A stretch of 7,168 nucleotides of DNA from CAIOSQ01 sp044359885 (GTDB taxonomy: Bacteria > Pseudomonadota > Alphaproteobacteria > CACIAM-22H2), in assembly GCA_044359885.1 (NCBI GenBank), contig JBIKLI010000232.1, positions 1-7,168 of the forward strand. The letters run 5' to 3'. Under the pieces are notes generated by a model. It did no database searches and was not told the origin of the DNA. It was given only the letters and a program-made list of their open reading frames with translations. Shown piece by piece: positions 1-4,791 of this stretch; the first letter of the stretch is position 1; every line of letters starts with the position of its first letter. A program made the translations under genes and the position numbers.

Positions 1-393
1 GCGTTCCTGCGCGAGTTCCGCCCGGACTACACGCCGATGGAATGCGGCCTCGACCGCTTCGTCGCCTACGACAAGCCCGGCTTTGTCGGCCGCGAAGCGG
101 CGCTGGCGGACCGGGCCACGCCGCCGTCGCGCCGCCTGGTGCCGCTGGTGGTCGATACGGATGTCGAAGTCGTCGGCTACGAGTCCATCCTGAAGGACGG
201 CCAGTCCGTGGGACAGGTGACCTCCGGCGGCTACGCCCATTGGGCAGGCCATAGCATGGCGATGGGCTATGTCGACGCCGCGCACGCGACCGACGGCGCG
301 CAATTCGAGATCCAGATCTTCGAGCAGGTCCGCCCCGCGCGCATCCACATGACGCCGTTCTTCGACGCCAATGGTGGCCGCCAGCGCGGCTGA
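1..393 (+). CDS. C-terminal end of a GcvT-fold dehydrogenase/aminomethyltransferase (dimethylglycine/sarcosine dehydrogenase type), partial
   Basis: The reading frame is open from base 1 to the TGA at 391-393, giving the last 130 residues of a protein whose start lies outside the window. Near its start it reads TPMECGLDRFVAYDKPGFVGREAAL, which matches the glycine-cleavage T fold of folate-binding dehydrogenases (TP-E-GLdrFv...K-dFiGreA). The C-terminal barrel follows, with VGQVTSGGYAHWAGHSMAMGYV matching the family pattern of a G-x-VTS-g-y-g-h block and a small-residue run ending in GYV. In dimethylglycine or sarcosine dehydrogenases and in GcvT, this region binds tetrahydrofolate and takes up the one-carbon unit released by demethylation. 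Whether an FAD domain precedes it cannot be seen, so GcvT itself or another GcvT-like protein remains possible. The gene converges on the T6SS operon and is probably not part of it. The Met at position 37 lies inside the conserved fold and is not the start. Confidence 0.85.
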   Translation, partial: AFLREFRPDYTPMECGLDRFVAYDKPGFVGREAALADRATPPSRRLVPLVVDTDVEVVGYESILKDGQSVGQVTSGGYAHWAGHSMAMGYVDAAHATDGAQFEIQIFEQVRPARIHMTPFFDANGGRQRG

Positions 394-418
394 CGGGCAG
401 CCGCTGACGGGCAGCGGC
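386..418. terminator. Two overlapping GC hairpins, possible terminator without a U tract
   Basis: Hairpin 1 pairs GCGGCTG (386-392) with CAGCCGC (398-404). Hairpin 2 pairs GCCGCTG (400-406) with CAGCGGC (412-418). Both have perfect 7-bp stems and the same loop, ACGGG. They share bases 400-404, so only one can form fully at a time. The position, on the stop codon of a gene that converges on the T6SS operon, fits transcript-end protection or termination. No run of T follows on either strand, so intrinsic termination is not supported by the usual criteria. Confidence 0.3.
389..415. repeat. Tandem 13-bp direct repeat at the gene's stop codon
   Basis: GCTGACGGGCAGC occurs at 389-401 and again at 403-415, a period of 14 bases. 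The first copy contains the TGA stop of the upstream plus-strand gene. It looks like a small tandem duplication. Each copy is also self-complementary (GCTG / CAGC around ACGGG), so the duplication creates paired hairpins. Confidence 0.7.
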
Positions 419-470
419 CGACGGCAAAGCACCGGCCGCCCGGATGTGGACACGGGCGCCGGATCGGCCG

Positions 471-498
471 GCAGGCGTCGGCAGATGTCGTCGCCTGC
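471..498. terminator. Stem-loop in the convergent intergenic region, possible ppkA 3' structure
   Basis: GCAGGCG (471-477) pairs perfectly with CGCCTGC (492-498) around a 14-base loop. It begins about 14 bases downstream of the ppkA stop codon, read on the minus strand. No T run follows in either direction, so this is only a candidate 3' structure. In DNA this GC-rich such stems also arise by chance. A smaller hairpin, GCCGG (458-462) with CCGGC (468-472), lies beside it and overlaps its edge. Confidence 0.25.
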
Positions 499-512
499 TG
501 CGCCCCGGCGGT

Positions 513-3434
513 TCAGCGACGGGGGATGGTTTCCACGGGCAGGAGCTGCGCGCCGATCTGCGCGCCGCGCGCCTGCAACGTCCGCAACCGCTCCGCGAGC
601 GCGGCGACCAGGCCGGCGCTGGGCTCGACCTCGGCGCGCGGCTGGGGAAACAGCGGCGAATCGGACGCGACCACGAGGATCATGTCCGTCCCGAAGGGCT
701 CGTCGATCTCCCAGCCGGTGAAGGCGCCGGCGGGATCGCCGAAGCGAAGCCGCGCGCCGCCGCGCGCCGCCTGATTGGGCACGAGATGGGCGGCGTCCCC
801 GGAACTCATCAGGTAGACGACGCTGACCTGTCCATCGAAGGACGGCATCTCGACCGACAGGCGAAGCAATTCGCCCTTCGCCAAGGGCGGACCGTCGACG
901 ATCGCCGCACGCGGCGCAAGATCCGGACGACGCAGCGACCTGAGCAGTTCGACGAATTCGCAATACGGGCCATCGAACACGCGCGGCTCCAGGCGCACCG
1001 CGTCGCGCGGCACGCCGCGACGCGCGATATCCGCCGCCAGCGCCGCGTCCCCGCCGCGCCGGACGAGGCCGGCCACCCGGATCCCGCCATCGCCGGCATC
1101 GACCTGCAGCAGCGCGCAAGGAAGCCCCTGGGCGGCCTCCATAACGGCCCGGCCATGGGTCGCGCGGATCTCCTCGGCGGTGGGGGCGCGCGGCGCCATG
1201 GCCACCGACGATGGTGCCGAAGGCGGGGCCGCCTGGGCCGGTGGGACCGCCTGGGCCGGCGGTGCCGGCGCGGGTGCGGGCGGCGCGGCGACCGGCGCCG
1301 TGCTCGCGACCGGCGGCGACACCCGCCGCTCGACGGTGTCGACCGTCGCGAACTGCGCGCCGACGCGAACACCGCGAGCGCGCAAGGCCTCCAGCCTTTC
1401 GGCCAGCAGGCCCCCGAGGACCAGGGCGGGTTCGTGCTCGGGGCGTGGCGCGGCGAAGAGCGGCTGGCCGGTCACCAGCGCCAGAAGACGGTCCTGACCG
1501 AAGGGGGCGTCGATCTCCCAGCCGGGGAAAGCCGGGGTCGGATCGCCGAAGCGCGGCCGGGCGCCTGCGGGTTCGCGCCGCGATTGCGCGAGGCTGTAAG
1601 CGTCGCCCGTCTTGGAGAGATAGACCAATGTCAGATAACCCTCATGGGCCGGCATCTCGACGGAAAAGCGAAGCAACTCCCCCTTGGCGAGCGGCTGAGG
1701 CCCGGCCAGCGAGACCCGTGGCGCCGAAGCGTTCCCGAGAAACGGGCGCAGCACGTCGTCGAGCGACCGCGTGTGCGGCGATAGGGGCGGCTGGGACGGC
1801 GGTGCAGGCGCCGTGGGCGGCGGCAGAATGCCGGCGACGCTGGGCGCGGCCGGCGCGGCGGCGCCGCCGACCGGCGGCACCGGTGGCGCGGCGACGGCCG
1901 GTGTCGTCGATGCTGGCGCCGCCGCGGCCGGCGGTGCCGACGGCGCACGCGGCGGCGTCTGCGGCATCGCGATGCCGCTTGGCGCCGATCCCGCCGGTGG
2001 CGCGGCGGACGGCGGCTGCGGCGCGGCAGCGATCCCCGGTGCGCTCGCAGGCGGCGACGGCGGGACGGCCGGCGCGGAAGGAGCGGCAAGCGCCGGAGGC
2101 GAGGCCGGCGCGGCGGGGACGGCCACAGGTGGCGACGCCGGGGCTGGCGGCGGTGCGGGCGCGGGCAGCGCCGCCGTACTGGGTGGAGAAAGATCCTGCG
2201 GCCGGGTTTCGACCGGGATCGCCGGCGGCAGCGGCACGGGCCCCGGTGCCGCCGCCGGTGTGGCGGGTGCGGATGCCGGGGGCGGCGCCAATTGCCGCGC
2301 GAGGCGCTCCGCGTCCTCGCGCGCCCGATTCTCCGCCTCCAGGCGAAGCGCCTCCTGGGAGCGTCTGCCGTCGGACCCGCCGAACATGAACCATGCGCCG
2401 CCTCCGACGACGGCCACAAGCCCGATCGCCGCGGCGAGCGCCACCGGCAGCGGGCTGCGCCGTCCGGCGGCCGACGCCGCAGGTGCACCAAGCGCCTCTG
2501 GCCGCACCGGCGCCGCCGGCGGCGGCGAGCCCGGCACCGGCAACGACGCCGATGGCGCGGAGACAAGCGTCGCGTCGTTGCTGGGCGTGTCTTCGGCGCG
2601 CGCGCCGCCTGCGGCAGCCCGGATCGCCTCGGCGAAGGCCTTGGCAGACTGGAATCTGTCCTCGGGGCGCTTGGCCAGCGCTTTCGCGATGACGGCATCG
2701 AAGGCCACCGGCGCGGTCACCGACAGCACCGATGGCGGCGTCGGCATGGTGTTGAGCGCCTTGTGCATCACCGCCGAGAAGCCGCCTTCGAAAGGCTTTT
2801 CGCCGGTCAGCAACTGGTAGAGCACCACGCCCGCCGCCCAGATATCGGCCCGAAGGTCGACGACTTCGCCGCGCAGCTGCTCCGGCGCCATGTAGGACGG
2901 CGTCCCCATGACCGTGCCGACCTGGGTCATCGACGAGTTTTCGAGCCGGGCGATGCCGAAATCGGCCAGCTTCACATGCGCGACCTTGTCCGAGTCGCGC
3001 GACAGCATGATGTTCGCCGGCTTGATGTCGCGATGGACGACGCCCTTCTCGTGGGAGAAGGCGAGCGCGTCCAGCATCTCGCACATCAGCCGGACGATCT
3101 CGGAGACCAGGAAACGCTCCTGCTTGTCGAGCAGGCCCTTGAGCGACCCGCCATCGACCAGTTCCATGACGATCCAGGCCTGGTCCGCGTTCTCGCCGTA
3201 ATCGTAGACGCCGACGATGTTGGGATGCGCAAGACGGCCGGCGGCCTGCGCCTCGCGACGGAACCGCGCATGGCCCTCGACCGCCGCCTCGTCGTCGTCC
3301 TTCGGCCTGTCGACGACCTTGATCGCGACGCGCCTTTCCATGATCCGGTCGGTCGCCTCGTAGACGCGGCCCATGGCGCCGGCGCCCAGCGTCCCGCGCA
3401 ACTCGTATTTCGCGTTCAATTCAGCCGGAAGCAT
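513..3434 (-). CDS. ppkA: PpkA-type membrane Ser/Thr protein kinase of T6SS with two C-terminal DUF4384-like modules
   Basis: This 973-residue kinase belongs to the T6SS threonine-phosphorylation pathway. In known systems PpkA phosphorylates Fha or TssL to promote apparatus assembly. An N-terminal Hanks-type kinase domain (about 10-270) has the glycine loop G17-x-G19-x-x-G22, VAIK with K39, E61, HRDIKPAN (134-141, catalytic D136), DFG (158-160) and APE (183-185). The activation segment between DFG and APE is rich in Thr and Ser. One membrane helix follows at about 329-352, then a short charged stretch and a Pro/Ala linker (about 382-555). After these come DUF4384-like copy 1 (581-704), a second Pro/Ala linker (705-749), a 100-residue segment with C773 and C825, and DUF4384-like copy 2 (850-973). 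With the kinase cytoplasmic, everything after the helix should be periplasmic; this is inference. The ATG at 3434 is preferred because AAGGAG lies 9 bases upstream; a GTG at 3440 would have only 3 bases of spacing. It is the last gene of the run, about 70 bases after pppA. Confidence 0.93.
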   Translation of the reverse strand: MLPAELNAKYELRGTLGAGAMGRVYEATDRIMERRVAIKVVDRPKDDDEAAVEGHARFRREAQAAGRLAHPNIVGVYDYGENADQAWIVMELVDGGSLKGLLDKQERFLVSEIVRLMCEMLDALAFSHEKGVVHRDIKPANIMLSRDSDKVAHVKLADFGIARLENSSMTQVGTVMGTPSYMAPEQLRGEVVDLRADIWAAGVVLYQLLTGEKPFEGGFSAVMHKALNTMPTPPSVLSVTAPVAFDAVIAKALAKRPEDRFQSAKAFAEAIRAAAGGARAEDTPSNDATLVSAPSASLPVPGSPPPAAPVRPEALGAPAASAAGRRSPLPVALAAAIGLVAVVGGGAWFMFGGSDGRRSQEALRLEAENRAREDAERLARQLAPPPASAPATPAAAPGPVPLPPAIPVETRPQDLSPPSTAALPAPAPPPAPASPPVAVPAAPASPPALAAPSAPAVPPSPPASAPGIAAAPQPPSAAPPAGSAPSGIAMPQTPPRAPSAPPAAAAPASTTPAVAAPPVPPVGGAAAPAAPSVAGILPPPTAPAPPSQPPLSPHTRSLDDVLRPFLGNASAPRVSLAGPQPLAKGELLRFSVEMPAHEGYLTLVYLSKTGDAYSLAQSRREPAGARPRFGDPTPAFPGWEIDAPFGQDRLLALVTGQPLFAAPRPEHEPALVLGGLLAERLEALRARGVRVGAQFATVDTVERRVSPPVASTAPVAAPPAPAPAPPAQAVPPAQAAPPSAPSSVAMAPRAPTAEEIRATHGRAVMEAAQGLPCALLQVDAGDGGIRVAGLVRRGGDAALAADIARRGVPRDAVRLEPRVFDGPYCEFVELLRSLRRPDLAPRAAIVDGPPLAKGELLRLSVEMPSFDGQVSVVYLMSSGDAAHLVPNQAARGGARLRFGDPAGAFTGWEIDEPFGTDMILVVASDSPLFPQPRAEVEPSAGLVAALAERLRTLQARGAQIGAQLLPVETIPRR
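516..887 (-). repeat. DUF4384-like module, copy 2 (in ppkA)
   Basis: This encodes residues 850-973, the extreme C-terminus of the kinase. It opens with PLAKGELLRLSVEMP and carries RFGDP, GWEID-PFG, a PLF-P-R-E-EP block and a final helix of the ALAERL type. By hand alignment about half of the 124 positions are identical to copy 1, with no net gap. An 18-base stretch at 701-718 is exactly shared with 1508-1525, in register (807 bases, 269 codons apart). DUF4384 domains are commonly found at the C-terminus of bacterial kinases and caspase-like or vWA proteins. Assignment to DUF4384 is from recalled family features. Confidence 0.75.
1323..1694 (-). repeat. DUF4384-like module, copy 1 (in ppkA)
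   Basis: This encodes residues 581-704 of the kinase. It begins PLAKGELLRFSVEMP and has the same landmark order as copy 2 (VYL, RFGDP, GWEID-PFG, PLF, EP, LLAERL, VGAQ). Weaker similarity to copy 2 extends about 25 residues further upstream (LDDVLRPFL... against EFVELLRSL...). The roughly 75 residues that precede this in copy 2, including both cysteines, have no counterpart here and are replaced by the Pro/Ala linker. Copy 1 therefore looks like a partial duplicate of the full C-terminal unit. Confidence 0.75.
1770..2291 (-). other. Pro/Ala-rich low-complexity linker of the ppkA product
   Basis: About 174 codons (residues 382-555) between the membrane helix region and DUF4384-like copy 1 consist almost entirely of Pro, Ala, Ser, Val and Gly in PP, PA and AP patterns. 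Such sequence is expected to be extended and disordered, and could let the distal modules reach across the periplasm. The DNA is accordingly repetitive and GC-rich, so length variation between strains is likely. A second, shorter linker of the same type (residues 705-749, about 1188-1322) contains an 18-base near-repeat at 1231-1266. Confidence 0.8.
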
Positions 3435-3443
3435 GTGCACGCG

Positions 3444-3449
3444 CTCCTT
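3444..3449 (-). promoter_or_regulatory. Ribosome binding site of ppkA
   Basis: On the minus strand AAGGAG lies 9 bases before the ATG at 3434 and 3 bases before the alternative GTG at 3440. The spacing favours the ATG. Confidence 0.65.
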
Positions 3450-3506
3450 CTGACCACGCCTCCCGGCGACGGTCCGCTGCGGCGATGCCGGACATGTGAA
3501 CGGCGC

Positions 3507-4235
3507 TCACGGTTGCAGACCGCCGACCAGGACGACGGTCACATTGTCGCGTGCGCCGCGCGAGACCGCACGCGCCACGATCTCGCCGGCTGGCAAGCCG
3601 GTCGAAACCATCGCCGCCAGATCCCGCTCGGCCAGCGTCTTGAAGAGACCGTCGGTGCACAACATCAGCCTGTCGCCCCTCTCCAAGCGGCCCGAGACCT
3701 TCTCGAGTTCGAGATCCCCGCCCCCGCCGATCGCGCGCAGGATGATGTTGCCGCGCGGATCGGTCTCGGCCTGCTCCGGCGTCAGGCGCCCCTCGTCGAT
3801 CAGTTGCTGGACCAGGGAATGATCGCGCGTCAGGCGCTGCAATTCGCCGCCCCGCAGCAGGTAGATCCGCGAATCTCCGGCCCACAGGCAGGCGTAATGT
3901 CCGTCACGCGCCATGGCCACGGCAACGGTCGACGCCATGATCCTGTCGTCCCCGGCGGCCTGCGCGCGCCGCTGCAGGTCGGCATGGACATCGGCGAGGC
4001 GCGCGCGCACGGTAGCCAGCAGTTGCGGAGCCGAGAGCCGCTCCGGGATCGCCTCCAGGGCGGCGGCGACCGCCTGGCTCGCGACATCGCCCGACCCATG
4101 ACCGCCGGCACCGTCGGCAACCGCCCAAAGCCCCAGTTCCGGCCGGTCGACGAGACTGTCCTCGTTGCGCGTCCGCACGGCGCCGGGATGCGTTGCCGAG
4201 GTGGATGGCAGCACGGGATCGGTGCGCTGGTTCAT
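3507..4235 (-). CDS. pppA: PppA-type PP2C Ser/Thr protein phosphatase of T6SS
   Basis: This 242-residue soluble PP2C (PPM) phosphatase is predicted to remove the phosphate added by PpkA, switching the secretion apparatus down or allowing it to recycle. The PPM motifs occur in order: RTRNEDS (21-27), ADGAGGHG (40-47, with metal-binding D41), WAGDSRIY (118-125), DHSLVQQL (138-145), CTDGL (193-197, D195) and RDN (229-231, metal-binding D230). The length is typical for stand-alone bacterial PppA/Stp enzymes, and there is no signal peptide or membrane segment. The ATG at 4235 shares bases with the tagF stop (ATGA) and has GAGGA 6 bases upstream, inside the last tagF codons, so its translation is probably coupled to tagF. 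The same frame stays open for 220 codons further upstream, but that stretch is the tagF gene in another frame and has no phosphatase motif. In Agrobacterium the homologous TagF and PppA domains form one polypeptide. Confidence 0.95.
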   Translation of the reverse strand: MNQRTDPVLPSTSATHPGAVRTRNEDSLVDRPELGLWAVADGAGGHGSGDVASQAVAAALEAIPERLSAPQLLATVRARLADVHADLQRRAQAAGDDRIMASTVAVAMARDGHYACLWAGDSRIYLLRGGELQRLTRDHSLVQQLIDEGRLTPEQAETDPRGNIILRAIGGGGDLELEKVSGRLERGDRLMLCTDGLFKTLAERDLAAMVSTGLPAGEIVARAVSRGARDNVTVVLVGGLQP

Positions 4236-4771
4236 GCCGGGTCCTCGAGCAAGGCGGCGAAATCGGCTGGGCTCGGCATCGACGATGCCACGTCCCATGG
4301 CCGCGCGCTTGCCTCGCCTTCGGCCGAGATCCACCAGCCTGCGCCGACCGAGGGGTCGGCCGCGGACCGGTCGGGGCCATCGGCGATGGCCGCGAACAGG
4401 CCATCGGCGTCCAGCCCGCCATCGCGCGCGGACAGGGCCAGGCGTTCCGCGTCGGCCAGCCACGCCCGCGGCCAGGACGGTCGCGCCGCCGCCGGGCGCA
4501 AGGCGGCGACGGTCAGCGGGAATGACCGCCCGACGCTGTCCCACGACGCCACCATGGCACCGGCCGCGGCTGCCGGCCCGCAGGCTCCCGGATCGAGGGC
4601 GAAGCGCAGCGCCGGCGCGCGCCGCCATGCCATGTCCCATCGCGCCGCGAGACGGGCCTGCGCCGTCGCGAGGCAGCGCTGGACCCAGCCGTCCCAAGCA
4701 TCGCAGAACGTGACCGGCAGGCCCCGCCGCACGAAATCGCCGTGGCACGGCAACTTGCCGAACAGTCCCAT
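4232..4771 (-). CDS. tagF: TagF, T6SS-associated post-translational repressor
   Basis: This 179-residue protein has the hallmarks of TagF (ImpM; the SciT family). The N-terminal MGLFGKLPCHGDFVRRGLP matches the family GKLP-x-x-GDFv-r-r motif. It is followed by WDGWVQRCL, the ALRFALDPGACGP block, and DSVGRSFPLT (78-87), where the family has D-x-VGR-x-FPLt. The C-terminus has WWIS (146-149) and a short PADFAALL helix. In Pseudomonas aeruginosa and Agrobacterium, TagF represses the T6SS independently of the kinase/phosphatase pair, by acting on Fha. There is no signal peptide or membrane segment, so it should be cytoplasmic. It begins 20 bases after the tssM stop and overlaps pppA by 4 bases. The ATG at 4771 fits the usual family N-terminus. 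A GTG at 4795 is in frame, would add eight residues and would overlap the tssM stop as GTGA, but its upstream SD is weak. Confidence 0.92.
   Translation of the reverse strand: MGLFGKLPCHGDFVRRGLPVTFCDAWDGWVQRCLATAQARLAARWDMAWRRAPALRFALDPGACGPAAAAGAMVASWDSVGRSFPLTVAALRPAAARPSWPRAWLADAERLALSARDGGLDADGLFAAIADGPDRSAADPSVGAGWWISAEGEASARPWDVASSMPSPADFAALLEDPA
4242..4246 (-). promoter_or_regulatory. Ribosome binding site of pppA inside tagF
   Basis: On the minus strand GAGGA stands 6 bases before the pppA ATG and is embedded in the last codons of tagF. It fixes the pppA start at 4235 and fits termination-reinitiation at the ATGA overlap. Confidence 0.6.
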
Positions 4772-4774
4772 CCC

Positions 4775-4779
4775 CCTCC
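4775..4779 (-). promoter_or_regulatory. Probable ribosome binding site of tagF
   Basis: The minus strand carries a purine run (GGGGAGGGGG) directly before the tagF ATG. Its GGAGG core leaves only about 3 bases to the start, which is closer than ideal, so the GTG at 4795 cannot be fully excluded as an alternative start. Confidence 0.5.
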
Positions 4780-4791
4780 CCGCAGCCGCCG

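Noticed and set aside
37..39. ATG as the start of the plus-strand GcvT-like gene.
   Set aside because: Conserved family sequence continues in frame upstream to base 1, so the gene is truncated by the window edge.
1231..1266. An 18-base near-repeat as a functional DNA element.
   Set aside because: It encodes repeated Pro-Ala-Gln units of the linker and is explained by low-complexity coding sequence.
444..1784. A 446-codon plus-strand open frame opposite the ppkA 3' half.
   Set aside because: It shows apparent repeats only because it mirrors the duplicated DUF4384-like modules. The composition is Arg/Gly-rich and no family is recognisable.
3441..3506. A separate promoter or small gene between pppA and ppkA.
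   Set aside because: I find no convincing -35/-10 pair. The only small frame (24 codons from an ATG) has no SD or recognisable features and runs into ppkA. The gap is short enough for simple co-transcription.
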